Shown: one piece after another, positions 15,805 to 25,648 of the stretch
How positions within the stretch are numbered: position 1 is the first letter of the stretch
Layout: every line of letters begins with the position of its first letter
DNA from: Lachnospiraceae bacterium
GTDB lineage: Bacteria > Bacillota > Clostridia > Lachnospirales > Lachnospiraceae
Direction: 5' to 3'
Length of the DNA: 64,000 nucleotides
Assembly: GCA_022793375.1 (NCBI GenBank)
Contig: JAAWCS010000068.1
Location: 23,604 to 87,603, forward strand
Notes under the pieces: model-generated
Databases searched by the model: none
What the model was told of the DNA's origin: nothing
Seen by the model: the letters and a program-made list of their open reading frames with translations, nothing else
Position numbers and translations under genes: made by a program

Positions 15805-17602
15805 CTGTCTGAATCCTGCAAAGCTCCTGATAAATCCGGCAGTTCTTTGCCAGCTCTTCCTGCGTCCCAAAACCGGCCATCCGGCCTTCGTCCAGTATAA
15901 GGATTCGGTCCGCGTGAAGGACAGAGCTGATCCGCTGTGCCACAATCACCGAGGTCGTATCGCCGAAATGCTCTTTTAGCTGTCCCCTAAGCGCCGCGTC
16001 GGTGCGGTAGTCGAGCGCGCTCATGGAATCATCCAGGATCAGGATCGCCGGATGCGCCGCCAGCGCCCGGCTGATTAACAGCCGCTGTTTCTGGCCGCCG
16101 CTTAAATCGGCGCCCTTGACCGCGACGACCGTGTCAAAGCCCTGCGGCTTTTCTTCGATAAAACGGCGGGCCTGCGCATACCCGGCCGCCTGCCTTACCG
16201 CTTCCCCGTCCAGTTCCCGGCCAAAGCGGATGTTTTCCGCGATCGTGTCGCGGGTAATAAAATCATTCTGGAACACGACGCCAAACAGTCGGTGCAGTTC
16301 TTCCGGCGAATAAGTGCGCACATCGCGTCCGTGGATGCGGACCGCGCCGTCGTCCACGTCATAAAAACGCTGCAGCAGCTGAAGGACCGTGGATTTTCCG
16401 GACCCGGTAGCGCCTAAGATGCCAAGCGTCTGCCCTTTTGCCAGCGAAAACGAAAGGTCCCGCAGATTAGGTTCTTTTTTATGATACGAAAACGTTACGT
16501 GGTCAAACTCTATGTACGGCGCGGCCGTCGTCCTGCCGCCGGCCGGTTTTTCTGCCGTATCTTCCATATGGGCCGGCCTGCCGGCCATCGCCTTGTTGTC
16601 TTTCTCCGGCGTTCCCGGCCACAGCCGCTTTACTTCCTCTTCAGACATCGGCTGCAGATCCTGCGCGCAGTCCAGTACTTCTTCGATCCGCTTTGCCGAA
16701 GCGCTGGCCCGCGAATAGATCGCCAGCATGCGGGATACAAAAATAATCGCGTTCAGGATCAGCGTCACATAGCTTAAAAAAGCAATCAAAGCCCCTGGCT
16801 GTACCTGCCCCCGCCCGACCCGCACCGCGCCGACCAAAAGCACCAGCACCATGCCGGTGTTGAGAAACAGGTTGACGCCGGGATTTAAAGCGCTCATCAC
16901 CAGGCCGGCCCGGCGCTCCTGTTCGGCCGCTTCTTCGTTGTACGCGCCGAATTTCCCGCGCTCATAATCTTCTTTTGACAGTGCCTTGATAATGCGGATA
17001 CCGGACACGTCCTCCCGCACGACCCGCACAAACTGGTCGATTTTTTTCTGCAGCCGGGTAAACATCGGTACGCCGACCCGGCTGATAAAAACTAACAGCG
17101 CCACAATAAAGGGCATGACAGTGAGCATCGTAAGCGTCAGCACCGGATCGAGTGTCAGCGTAATCAGGATTCCGCCCAAAAAGAGGATCGGCGCGCGCAC
17201 GCCCAGACGCTGCATCATCCCCAGCATCTGATGTACGTTATAAGTATCCGTGGTCAGTCTCGACGTAAGCGACGGCAGCGTAAAGCCGTCCATCTGCCGA
17301 TTTGACAGATAGAGCACACGGCCGAACAGATCGTTTCGGATCTGCTCGGTCGCGTTTCTTGATACCAGAGAAGCCATACGGTTGGCCGTAATATTGAAAA
17401 TCAGGGCAATGACCGCGCACAGAAGCATTGCGCCGCCCCAAAGATAAATCCGTCCCGCGTCTTTTAAGGGGATTACATGGTCAATCATATAAGAAAGGAT
17501 CCAGGGAATCGCCAGCTCAACGACCGTTCCGGTAAATTTAATCGCCAGGCCCAGAGCCATGCGGAGCCGGTAGGGTTTCAGATACCCGAAAATCCTCTTC
17601 AC
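15791..17602 (-). CDS. Heterodimeric ABC exporter, degenerate half
   Basis: A 603-residue half-transporter with six membrane spans (about residues 15-300) and a C-terminal ATPase. Walker A is GATGSGKST and the signature LSGGQKQRL is intact, but Walker B reads [11 protein letters not shown], with Asp in place of the catalytic Glu, and the switch region reads VAQRIS, with Gln in place of His. These two changes mark the non-hydrolysing half of heterodimeric exporters. A linker of about 45 residues (near 330-375) rich in Lys/Glu/Pro joins the domains. The ATG overlaps the Hsp70 stop (ATGA), so it is coupled to the chaperone gene. The last residues are encoded within the tandem repeat. Confidence 0.88.
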   Translation of the reverse strand: MKRIFGYLKPYRLRMALGLAIKFTGTVVELAIPWILSYMIDHVIPLKDAGRIYLWGGAMLLCAVIALIFNITANRMASLVSRNATEQIRNDLFGRVLYLSNRQMDGFTLPSLTSRLTTDTYNVHQMLGMMQRLGVRAPILFLGGILITLTLDPVLTLTMLTVMPFIVALLVFISRVGVPMFTRLQKKIDQFVRVVREDVSGIRIIKALSKEDYERGKFGAYNEEAAEQERRAGLVMSALNPGVNLFLNTGMVLVLLVGAVRVGRGQVQPGALIAFLSYVTLILNAIIFVSRMLAIYSRASASAKRIEEVLDCAQDLQPMSEEEVKRLWPGTPEKDNKAMAGRPAHMEDTAEKPAGGRTTAAPYIEFDHVTFSYHKKEPNLRDLSFSLAKGQTLGILGATGSGKSTVLQLLQRFYDVDDGAVRIHGRDVRTYSPEELHRLFGVVFQNDFITRDTIAENIRFGRELDGEAVRQAAGYAQARRFIEEKPQGFDTVVAVKGADLSGGQKQRLLISRALAAHPAILILDDSMSALDYRTDAALRGQLKEHFGDTTSVIVAQRISSVLHADRILILDEGRMAGFGTQEELAKNCRIYQELCRIQTGETP

Positions 17603-19287
17603 TGTTTTTCGATCCGCTCCAAAAAGGACTGCAGACGGCTTCTGGCCTGCGCAATCTGCGCTGATTCCTGGCTGTCCAGCGCTTTTTCAAACAGATTCAA
17701 TTCCTGCTCGATCAAAAGCCTCTTGTTTCCCACATTTTCCTCGTAGAGCCGCTCCCCCTTTAATAAAAGAAGCTTGTTCTCCTCCTGGTCGCGGGGATGA
17801 ATTTTTAAATACGACAAATCCTGCAGACGCTTTTCGATTTCCTCGTCGCTCATCTGCGTAAACTGGCTCTTGATGACCTGGCGCACGGTCTTGCCGGTCG
17901 ATACTACCTTTACCTCGACCTCGAGGATCGAATTGATGTCGTAGGTGTAGGTCACATCCACCGGTTCTTCGCCGGCCTTGGCCTTGGGGATGTCGATCTC
18001 CAGCTTGCCCAGGCTTAGATTGTTGCGGGCAAAGCGGCTCTCCCCCTGCAGAATCTGCACGGTAATCCGCGTCTGATTGTCGCGGATCGTGTACATCCGC
18101 TCGGTGCGGCTGGCGGGAATTACGGTATTGCGCTCAATAATCGGGCAGTAGTGGCCGCCCTCGTAGTGCCCTTCTTCGATTTCCCGCACTACCTCCGTGC
18201 CCAGCGTAAACGGACAGACGTCGGTTAAGATTACTTCTTTGATCGCCGCGTTTCTCTCCTTCATAGCCGCCTGGATCGCCGCGCCCAGAGCCACCGCCTC
18301 GTCGGGATTGACCGAAGCGTCGGGCAGGCGGCGAAACAGCTTGGCCACAAAATGGCGGATCATCGGCATCTTCGTCGCCCCGCCGACCAGCACGACCTTG
18401 TCAATCTCCGAAAGACGCACGCCGGCGTCGCTCAGACTGCGTTTGATCGGCTGGCGGATCCGCTCCAGCAGATCGCCGCAGGCCGCCTCGTATTCCGGAG
18501 CGCTGATCGTCTGCTCATACTCCTTATCCTGGTAATGAAAGCTAAGCGTGCAGACATTGGACTGCGAAAAGGCCAGTTTGCATTCCTCCGCCCGGTGGTA
18601 CAGGCTTTCCAGCGATTTTAAGTCCATCTCCAGCGGATTAAGACCCTGTGTCTCGCAGAACAGCTTAATCAGCGCGTCGGTGAAATCCTCGCCGCCCAGG
18701 AAATTGTCTCCGGCCACGGCGCGTACCTCAAGAATATTTTCAAACAGTTCCAAAATCGATACGTCAAACGTACCGCCGCCCAGGTCAAAGACCAGAAAGC
18801 GGGTGTTGCGGTTTTCCTGATACAGGCCGTAGGCAATGGCCGCCGCCGTCGGTTCGCTGATGATGCGCTCCACGGTAAGCCCCGCCAGCTCTCCCGCCCG
18901 TTTGGTCGCCCGCCGCCGGCTGTCATTGAAATACGCCGGCACGCTGATGACCGCCTCCGTGACCGGTTCTCCCAGGAATTCCTCGGCATCCTCCTTTAAG
19001 GAGCGCAGTACAAAGGACGACAGTTCCTCCGCCCGGTAGGACTTGCCGCTTAGCACAAATTCCTTGTCGCTGCCCATGCTTCGCTTAAAAACCGAAGCCG
19101 CGCTCAACGGGTAGAGACGCATCCGTTCCTGCGCCGTCTCCCCCACGAAAACCTGTCCCTCCTCATCGATGCTAACGACCGACGGGGTCAAATGCTTACC
19201 CAGGCGGTTCGGGATCAGCTGCGCCCCCTCCGGCGTAAAATAGGCCGCCAGGCTGTTGGTGGTTCCTAAATCAATTCCAATAATCAT
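17599..19287 (-). CDS. hscC: Hsp70-family chaperone, HscC-like
   Basis: A 562-residue Hsp70. The nucleotide-binding domain opens with [10 protein letters not shown], then '[22 protein letters not shown]', '[12 protein letters not shown]' and '[13 protein letters not shown]', all canonical for ATP binding and hydrolysis. The substrate-binding domain follows from about residue 370. Length and the short C-terminal lid match HscC rather than DnaK (about 610). HscC-type Hsp70s work with dedicated J proteins; here the J-domain/TPR gene ends 3 bases upstream. The stop overlaps the ABC exporter start by 4 bases. The client is not known; the exporter or its cargo is an attractive guess. Confidence 0.88.
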   Translation of the reverse strand: MIIGIDLGTTNSLAAYFTPEGAQLIPNRLGKHLTPSVVSIDEEGQVFVGETAQERMRLYPLSAASVFKRSMGSDKEFVLSGKSYRAEELSSFVLRSLKEDAEEFLGEPVTEAVISVPAYFNDSRRRATKRAGELAGLTVERIISEPTAAAIAYGLYQENRNTRFLVFDLGGGTFDVSILELFENILEVRAVAGDNFLGGEDFTDALIKLFCETQGLNPLEMDLKSLESLYHRAEECKLAFSQSNVCTLSFHYQDKEYEQTISAPEYEAACGDLLERIRQPIKRSLSDAGVRLSEIDKVVLVGGATKMPMIRHFVAKLFRRLPDASVNPDEAVALGAAIQAAMKERNAAIKEVILTDVCPFTLGTEVVREIEEGHYEGGHYCPIIERNTVIPASRTERMYTIRDNQTRITVQILQGESRFARNNLSLGKLEIDIPKAKAGEEPVDVTYTYDINSILEVEVKVVSTGKTVRQVIKSQFTQMSDEEIEKRLQDLSYLKIHPRDQEENKLLLLKGERLYEENVGNKRLLIEQELNLFEKALDSQESAQIAQARSRLQSFLERIEKQ

Positions 19288-19290
19288 TCC

Positions 19291-22200
19291 TTACCATTTC
19301 CTTCTGTTCTCTAAGTAATACTTGCTAGTCTCATTGTGAGGGTTGATCTCCAGGCAGCGCCGGAAATATCCTTCCGCTTCCTCAAATCGTTTCTGGAAAA
19401 GCCGTACAAGCCCCATTCCCAGCTGCGCCTCATAGCAGCCGCCGTAATGGCAGAAATCGCAGCGGCGGCAGCCCATCATGCGCGTAAAGCATTCCTCGGC
19501 TTTCTCAAGCTTTCCGCCGTATAAGTACAGTTCCCCCAGCCGGAACAGATACGAAGGCGCCGAGGCCAAAATCCCCATATAGCTTTCATCCTTCTGCGGC
19601 AGGCTTTCCAGGTACTTTTGCGCCCGCGCGTAATAGCGGGCCAGTTCCTTCTGCTTTTTCAGGTAATAGCATACCTCCAGCATCATCACCAGCGTCTGGA
19701 ACGTTGACTCGTTGTCCTGTGTCTCATTCGCCAGCCGGTTGTGCAGCAGGTGGTAGGCCGTCTTGTAATCGCGGGTCACCTCAATCAGATGTGCGGCGTA
19801 CTGGCGCTCCACCCAGGCATCGTTGGGATACTTCTTTAAAAGCTTTTTGTACCGTCTCTGCGCTTCACGCAGATCGCCCAGGGACGCATAGTCGTCGGCG
19901 ATATCCACCTGCGCGCGCTTAGAGCGGGAATCTTTATCCTGCAAATACGCTTCCAGCTCCCGGATCGCGTCCCGGTAGCGCCCCATGCGCTCGTAGACTT
20001 CGGCCCGGTCCATGTAAAAGGAAGCGCGCCCCGGAAACAGCTTTTCATTTTCCCCCAGGCACCTAAGCGCCTCGGCGAAACGTCCCTGGATCAGATACAG
20101 CACGGCCAGGTTTTTCCAGGGTAAAATACTTTTCTCCTCTTCTGTCAGAAGTTCGATCGCCCGCCGGTAATACCCCTCCGCCTCTTCGTAGCGGTCCATA
20201 TGCTGATAATTCACGCCCATGTTGTTCTGAGCATAGAGGTTATCCGGCTCCAGTTCCATGGCCTTTTGATAATCCTCGTTGGCCTCCTCCAGGCGGTAGA
20301 CATCGCTCAAAAGCAGGCCTCTTTCAATATGGTAGTACGCGGTCGGGCGCAGTTTTACAAGCTTATTTGCCAGTTCAAAGGCCGGTTCAAAATGCCGCAG
20401 GTCGCGGTCATCGTTCAGACGGTCCTGATAGATATGCATCAGGCGGAACAGGGCGCGGATCTCGTCGGGGTCGATCTCCAGGATCTTCTTGTACAAATCC
20501 TCGATCCCCTCCTTTTTGCCGCTCTTTTCCAGGCAGTCGGCCAGCTGTCCCATAATCACCGAATTGTCCGGCTGGTTTGTGAGCAGCTGCCGGTAAATAT
20601 CCTCCGCTTCCTTATAGTTTTGCAGACCCTTGAGGATCCCGGCCTTGGCGTAGCGCAGGCCGTCGTCGCCAGGGAAATGACGCAGGGCCTCCCCGACAAT
20701 CCCCATCGCCTCGTTCCAGTTCTTTTCATCCATGTAGCAGAAAGTCAGTTCCTTCCAGACTTCCGCTTCCTCCAGCTGGTCCTCGCCGGGTTCCAGTTCC
20801 CGTTCGGGGTCGCCGCCCTGGATCCAGTCAATGACCGCGCGGCACAGCTCCTTCGGGCGCTGCAGATCCTCTTTTTTCTCCGCCAGATAGCGCAGGTTGC
20901 GGGCTTCAAAGAAATCCAGTTCCGCACAGGAAAGCCCCTGTTTTCTGGCCGCTTCAATGATCTCCATCGAATTTTTATACTGGCGGTAAAAATAAAATAC
21001 CTTGGCCGCCATCCGGTAAGGCGGCAGATAAGCCGGGTAAATCTCAATGGCCCGGTGATAATCGTCCACTACGGCCTGCGCCCGGTGCATCCGGTAGCTG
21101 CACTCCTGCCGGCACACATACGCCGGCAGATACTGCTCGTTGCGCTCAATCAGCTTGTCGCAGGCATCCGCGCTTTCTTCATACCGCTCCATACGGCACA
21201 AAAGCTGCGCACGCGCCATCATATAGGACTGCAGCATATCCTCGTCTTTTTCCCACTTAAGGGACTCCTCGTAATTCTTCAATGCCTCGTCCTGCCGCCC
21301 CATTTCCTGGCAGCAATAACCGATCGCGTAAAACGTATAACCGATACGGCGCTTTTTTTTCTTTTTTTCCGGATCGTCGCTGTCCGGCAGTTCCATCATC
21401 TGCTCCTGCCACTCTTTCATAAGCGGCAGCGACTTATCGTAATCCTTCTGCATCATATAGGTACGGCTCAGCATATTGCAGTAATCTATGCGATGCTCCG
21501 GCGGCAGCGGCCGTTCGTTCAAAAGCCTAATACATTCTTCGGCGCACTCCTCCTGAAAATAACACCACCCCAGTTCAATCCGTTCGTCCCAGTCCTCGGG
21601 GTTTTCCGCCAGCCTGGCCTCCATCCGCGGAATTAAATGGCTGTTGGCCTGGCGCATACTGTCAAGCAGCTGCGGATCGTTCTTGCTGATATCCAGAAGG
21701 TCCATAATCCGCTCTTTGGCCGCGTCCCACTCTTCTGCCTGCATCTGGCAGCGCATCAGGCCCACGCTGGCCGGATAGTTGTCAGGCTGCGCCTGCAAAA
21801 GCCCTTCGTAGCTGGCACGGGCCTGCGCATATTCGCCTAAATATTCCTGGGCCGCGGCGCACTGCAAAACGACGTAAGGATTGGTCTGCTCCTGCAGAAG
21901 AAGAGCCTGCAGGCATTCTCCTACATCGGCCTTATTCCCCTTTCGCCGGGCGATCCGCATCCGTTCGACGTCGGCAAAGGGATGGTAAATCCCCGTATCC
22001 TCCAGCTGCGCCAGCAAATCCTTTGCTTCCTCCAGAGATTTTCTCAGATTTGCCGTCTCCTCATCCTCCGGCTCCCCGCCGGCTAAGGCCTCCTCCTGAT
22101 AGTCCCCCGGCATATTCATGCAGCTGTCCATCAGCCGCTTTGTCTGCAGATAAATGTTGATATATGTGTCGTAGTCCCCATCGTCCGGCCCGTCAAAAAG

Positions 22201-22716
22201 CGTGAAATCAATAAAGCCGCCGTTCTCGATTTCAAAGCAGACGTAATTTACAAATTCCCGCGGGAATTTTTCCAAAAGCTGCTGTCTCTGCTCGACAATC
22301 AAAAACTCCTTATCCAGAATCCGCCAGATTTCCTGCGGCAGGCGAAAATGATCCATCAAAAATACCAATAGCCGTTCCCGTACCTCGTCCGCCGTGTCCA
22401 GGGCCTGGCACAAATCGTCCTGCAAAAGTTCCTTCCAGCGCTCCGGCGACGTCCTTTTTTCAAAAGAGGCGTAGATTCCCGCCGCCTGCTCGACCCACAG
22501 GCCGACCGGCGACGTATCCCGTTCTTTCTCTTCCTCCTCGTTCGGCCGGTCCGCCAGCAGGATCGCCGTCTCATACGCTTCCCGCAGACGCTTAAACCCC
22601 GTCGGGTCATCCTCGGGATTTACATGGACCAGCAGACGGCGGTAAGCCGCCTTGATTTGATTTTTATCCTTTGTCTCCTTTAATTGAAGAATCCGAAAAA
22701 CTTCCTGTGCTTCCAT
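19291..22716 (-). CDS. J-domain protein with long TPR array, HscC partner
   Basis: A cytoplasmic protein of about 1141 residues with no signal or membrane segment. The first 60 residues are a J-like domain ('VFRILQLKETKDKNQIKAAYRRLLVHVNPEDDP...FKRLREAYE'), but the essential HPD triad is replaced by H-V-N-P-E-D. From about residue 240 on, many 34-residue helical pairs of the TPR type follow ('Y..AQASYEGLLQAQPDNYPASVGLM', 'NLYAQNNMGVNYQHMDRYEEAEGYYRRAIEL'). A CRRCDFCHYGGC cluster lies near the C-terminus. TPRs bind partner proteins; the J-like part should recruit the HscC Hsp70 encoded next. ATG 22716 fits the GGGAGG site better than the ATG nine bases upstream. Confidence 0.8.
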   Translation of the reverse strand: MEAQEVFRILQLKETKDKNQIKAAYRRLLVHVNPEDDPTGFKRLREAYETAILLADRPNEEEEKERDTSPVGLWVEQAAGIYASFEKRTSPERWKELLQDDLCQALDTADEVRERLLVFLMDHFRLPQEIWRILDKEFLIVEQRQQLLEKFPREFVNYVCFEIENGGFIDFTLFDGPDDGDYDTYINIYLQTKRLMDSCMNMPGDYQEEALAGGEPEDEETANLRKSLEEAKDLLAQLEDTGIYHPFADVERMRIARRKGNKADVGECLQALLLQEQTNPYVVLQCAAAQEYLGEYAQARASYEGLLQAQPDNYPASVGLMRCQMQAEEWDAAKERIMDLLDISKNDPQLLDSMRQANSHLIPRMEARLAENPEDWDERIELGWCYFQEECAEECIRLLNERPLPPEHRIDYCNMLSRTYMMQKDYDKSLPLMKEWQEQMMELPDSDDPEKKKKKRRIGYTFYAIGYCCQEMGRQDEALKNYEESLKWEKDEDMLQSYMMARAQLLCRMERYEESADACDKLIERNEQYLPAYVCRQECSYRMHRAQAVVDDYHRAIEIYPAYLPPYRMAAKVFYFYRQYKNSMEIIEAARKQGLSCAELDFFEARNLRYLAEKKEDLQRPKELCRAVIDWIQGGDPERELEPGEDQLEEAEVWKELTFCYMDEKNWNEAMGIVGEALRHFPGDDGLRYAKAGILKGLQNYKEAEDIYRQLLTNQPDNSVIMGQLADCLEKSGKKEGIEDLYKKILEIDPDEIRALFRLMHIYQDRLNDDRDLRHFEPAFELANKLVKLRPTAYYHIERGLLLSDVYRLEEANEDYQKAMELEPDNLYAQNNMGVNYQHMDRYEEAEGYYRRAIELLTEEEKSILPWKNLAVLYLIQGRFAEALRCLGENEKLFPGRASFYMDRAEVYERMGRYRDAIRELEAYLQDKDSRSKRAQVDIADDYASLGDLREAQRRYKKLLKKYPNDAWVERQYAAHLIEVTRDYKTAYHLLHNRLANETQDNESTFQTLVMMLEVCYYLKKQKELARYYARAQKYLESLPQKDESYMGILASAPSYLFRLGELYLYGGKLEKAEECFTRMMGCRRCDFCHYGGCYEAQLGMGLVRLFQKRFEEAEGYFRRCLEINPHNETSKYYLENRRKW

Positions 22717-22749
22717 CCGTATCATCCTCCCTCTCTGTCTGCCGTATTT

Positions 22750-24051
22750 TTACGGAAGCTGTTCCCGTACCCGCCGCACAGCCTCCTGCAGCTGATTGTC
22801 CTGCGCCTTGTCAGGCACGGCCTGCCCGGCCGCCTCTTCGGAAAGCTCGATCTCCACGTCGGGCGTCAAGCCCACTCCATGAATATTGCGGTCCGAATGG
22901 ATATAGTAATCCGCTACCGTCAGTTTGACTGCCCGCGTTCCCTGCGGGTTTGTCGTATACGTATTCTGCATGATACCTTTGCCAAAGGTCGTCGTCCCTA
23001 CCAGAATGCCCGCGCCAAAGTCCTGTATATTGCCGCTGAACACCTCGGCCGCGCTGGCCGTGTTGCCGTTGACCAGCACTGCCAGCGGCACGTTAAGAGC
23101 CGCGGCCGCGTCGGATTCATATTCCAGGTAGCGGTTGCCGTCTTTATCCTTTGCATAGAAAATGAGTCCCTCCGGCAGCAGGTAATCAAGCATTTCCTCC
23201 ACCGCGGTCAAAAGGCCGCCGCCGTTATCGCGCATGTCGATAACCAATCCCCGCATGCCCTGCGTCTTCAGCTCTTCAAAGGCCGCCTGAAACTGGGCCG
23301 GCGTCACCCCGTCAAACGAGGAAACCGCCATGTAGCCGATCTGTCCCTCCAGCATTTCGTGCTCTACGGTAAGAATCTCTACCTGCCGGCGTTCGACGTC
23401 AAAGTAGAGCATCTCCTCCTCGCCCTCCCTGACAATCGACAGACGCACGACGCTTCCCTCGTCCCCTTTAATCATCAATACCACCTGGTCGAGATCCATG
23501 CCGCTTACCTCTGTCTCCCCCACCGCGTAGACGATATCGCCCGGCAAAAGCCCTGCCTCATAGGCCGGCGAACCGCGGTAAGGTTTTACGATCGTGACCA
23601 CGCCGGTTGTACGATTTTGATTCACGACACAGCCGATTCCGTAGTATTCCCCCTCCGTCTGGTTCGTAAAGGATTCCAGCGCACTCTCATTATAATACAC
23701 GGAATACGGGTCGTCCAGTGCATTCAGCATCCCTGAAAGCATTCCGTCCTGTAATTTTTTATCGTCAAAACCGTAGAGGAAATACTGACCGATACGCTGA
23801 TAGACCGCATTTATCTCCGCGATAAATTCCTCCGTAAGTATACTGTCTGCCTGGGCCGGAAGCTGCTCTTGTATCTGCTGCTTCGCCATATGACGGCCCA
23901 GCGCCGCGCCGCCCACGACTACGCTCACCAGCAAAAGAGCAGTCAGAAGCCCGCTTAAAAAACCCCGAAAAAAGCGGCTGTCCGCGGCAGGCGGCATCTC
24001 TGTCGACGGCTCCGCAAGCGGTTCTTCTGTCTTGTCAAATTCATTATCCAT
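22750..24051 (-). CDS. ctpA: S41-family C-terminal processing peptidase
   Basis: A 433-residue membrane-anchored serine protease. A single hydrophobic segment at about residues 33-55 anchors it with the bulk outside. A PDZ domain ('GIGCVVNQ...VVTIVKPYRGSPAYEAGLLPGDIVYAVG') is followed by the S41 protease core: 'DMRDNGGG', the nucleophile Ser in 'NGNTASAAE', and the catalytic Lys in 'TTFGKGIMQ'. Such enzymes trim or degrade exported proteins from their C-termini. The ATG at 24051 has AGGAGG seven bases upstream; the frame extends 12 codons further without a site. The J-domain gene starts 33 bases downstream, so the protease probably heads the chaperone-exporter operon. Confidence 0.9.
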   Translation of the reverse strand: MDNEFDKTEEPLAEPSTEMPPAADSRFFRGFLSGLLTALLLVSVVVGGAALGRHMAKQQIQEQLPAQADSILTEEFIAEINAVYQRIGQYFLYGFDDKKLQDGMLSGMLNALDDPYSVYYNESALESFTNQTEGEYYGIGCVVNQNRTTGVVTIVKPYRGSPAYEAGLLPGDIVYAVGETEVSGMDLDQVVLMIKGDEGSVVRLSIVREGEEEMLYFDVERRQVEILTVEHEMLEGQIGYMAVSSFDGVTPAQFQAAFEELKTQGMRGLVIDMRDNGGGLLTAVEEMLDYLLPEGLIFYAKDKDGNRYLEYESDAAAALNVPLAVLVNGNTASAAEVFSGNIQDFGAGILVGTTTFGKGIMQNTYTTNPQGTRAVKLTVADYYIHSDRNIHGVGLTPDVEIELSEEAAGQAVPDKAQDNQLQEAVRRVREQLP

Positions 24052-24142
24052 CGATCCACCTCCTAGTATCATATCATTATAATACATAATTGCGGAAAAT
24101 AACAGTGGATATTATGGAGATTCGGTGAAATCGAGACGGATT

Positions 24143-24170
24143 TTGATTGCAAAACCAGTAAAAGTATACT
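24143..24170 (+). promoter_or_regulatory. Promoter of the transglutaminase-like lipoprotein gene
   Basis: TTGATT (24143-24148), 16-base spacer, TATACT (24165-24170). The predicted start falls at about 24176-24178, only a few bases before the ATG at 24182, and no Shine-Dalgarno site is present, so the message may be nearly leaderless. Confidence 0.55.
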
Positions 24171-24181
24171 ATTCTTAATGT

Positions 24182-25513
24182 ATGAAAAGACAACGCAACC
24201 ACAATCGCTTCGTTTTCCTGCTGATTCTCTGTCTGGCGCTGAATCTTGGCGGATGCCGGGCCGCCGGGCAGCTTAAGGACGAGCTTTCCCAGGTGTCCGA
24301 CGGCATTGCAGCCCTTTTGTCGGAAAACCCCGATTCTCACTCGCCTGAAAAGCCGGACGCAGCCAGCCAGGACAGGCCGGACAGCACAAACGGCGCCTGG
24401 GAGGACGTAACGTATGACCCGCTTTTATATCCGTATTACGGCCAGCTGAGCCAAGACGCGCAGGCCGTCTACCGCCAGGTCTGCCACTATGCGGCCGCGC
24501 AGACGCCCTCCTTAGAACCCTGCCGGAATCTGACCGAGGACGAGGCCGAAGCTGTTATGACTGCCGTCTATTACGACCAGCCCGGTCTCTTCTGGCTGGA
24601 CGGGGACTACGAATACCGCCATCTGAACGGACAGGTGATCGAACTGATTCTGCATTTTAACGACCTCGCACAGGATCTTACGGCAAACCGGCAGGCGTTT
24701 GAGAAAGCGGCTCTTTCGATTCTTGACGAAGCCCGGCAGGCTTCGGAGCCGGCTGCCAGGGAGCGCATCGTCCATGACCGGCTTCTGGAGGGAGTTATCT
24801 ACGACGAAAATGCGCCCTACAACCAAAATGCCTACAGCGCGCTGGTCGGCGGTTTTGCCGTCTGCGCCGGCTATGCCAGGGCTTTCCAGTATCTGCTGCT
24901 TGAATTGGAGATTCCCTGCTATTACTGTGTCGGTACCGCCGTCAGTTACCGTGACGGTCCGCAAGGCCTTGTGGAGGATCACGCCTGGAATATCGTCTGC
25001 CTGGACGGAGAATACTACAACGTAGACCCGACCTGGAACGACACGCTCTTAGCCGAGCGGGGTCTGATCTCCTACGGGTATTACAACCAGACGGACGATG
25101 CCTTCCTCGCCGATCATACCCGCGACGTAAAATCCGCCGAACTGCCGGCCTGCACGGGAACGCGTTTTACCTACGAAGCGCTCTACGGCCATCCGGCCGA
25201 ACTGGGGATCCTCCCGGCGCTGGGCCTTTCCGAGGAGGACGTAATCTATGATCTTGAAGCCTATTACGAGCACTGCCTGCGCACCCTCGTTGAGTCCGGC
25301 CCCGGCGAGTCCACTTTGACCGCCATCTTGTGGGGCGAGGAGCTCTGTGGCGCCGTACAGGACTCTATCAACAGCGGCGCTTATGAAAACGGCTTCCTTT
25401 CCTCGGCCGCAAAGGAGCTTTCTCTGAACGGTTTCCACTTCTCCGTCCACCTTTCCTTCCAGGAGATGGGCGGCGGCTGTTACCTGCTGGAGCAGAGTAT
25501 GACGCTGGAGTAA
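24182..25513 (+). CDS. Transglutaminase-like domain lipoprotein
   Basis: A 443-residue exported lipoprotein: basic start, hydrophobic core, lipobox LGGC with Cys25. A Ser/Pro/Asp-rich spacer (30-75) follows. Around residues 215-285 is a transglutaminase/papain-like core with the triad in order: Cys in 'GGFAVCAGYARAFQ', His in 'DHAWNIV' and Asp in 'YYNVDPTWND'. Gram-positive members of this family act as surface peptidases or protein cross-linkers, but no substrate can be read here. The remaining C-terminal part is unassigned. It is transcribed divergently from the S41 protease gene, sharing a 130-base promoter region. Confidence 0.85.
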   Translation: MKRQRNHNRFVFLLILCLALNLGGCRAAGQLKDELSQVSDGIAALLSENPDSHSPEKPDAASQDRPDSTNGAWEDVTYDPLLYPYYGQLSQDAQAVYRQVCHYAAAQTPSLEPCRNLTEDEAEAVMTAVYYDQPGLFWLDGDYEYRHLNGQVIELILHFNDLAQDLTANRQAFEKAALSILDEARQASEPAARERIVHDRLLEGVIYDENAPYNQNAYSALVGGFAVCAGYARAFQYLLLELEIPCYYCVGTAVSYRDGPQGLVEDHAWNIVCLDGEYYNVDPTWNDTLLAERGLISYGYYNQTDDAFLADHTRDVKSAELPACTGTRFTYEALYGHPAELGILPALGLSEEDVIYDLEAYYEHCLRTLVESGPGESTLTAILWGEELCGAVQDSINSGAYENGFLSSAAKELSLNGFHFSVHLSFQEMGGGCYLLEQSMTLE

Positions 25514-25522
25514 AAAACAGGA

Positions 25523-25551
25523 TTGACAACGCGGCAAAAATCACCTAGAAT
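25523..25551 (+). promoter_or_regulatory. Promoter of the SDR gene
   Basis: Consensus TTGACA (25523-25528), 17-base spacer, TAGAAT (25546-25551). The leader of about 90 bases contains a diverged inverted copy of the 51-bp hairpin repeat. Confidence 0.8.
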
Positions 25552-25571
25552 GGGAATGGGTTCGTTATTTA

Positions 25572-25624
25572 TTTATCCATAATGACCGCAAAGGTATCCC
25601 TTTCTGTCCTGAAAACACGGACAA
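25572..25624 (-). repeat. Diverged, inverted copy of the 51-bp hairpin repeat
   Basis: The reverse complement reads TGTCCGTGTTTTCAGGACA, then GAAAGGGATACCTTTGCGGT. It aligns with unit 4 of the array at 15754 over about 44 bases with roughly eight differences. The first stem is kept by a compensating pair: TGCCC/GGGCA became TGTCC/GGACA, which argues for selection on the folded RNA or DNA. Confidence 0.7.
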
Positions 25625-25648
25625 ATATAAGGAAATGAGGTAAAAGCG

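Noticed and set aside
20200..21636. A 478-codon plus-strand ORF
   Set aside because: It is antisense to the TPR region of the J-domain protein and has no motif or ribosome site.
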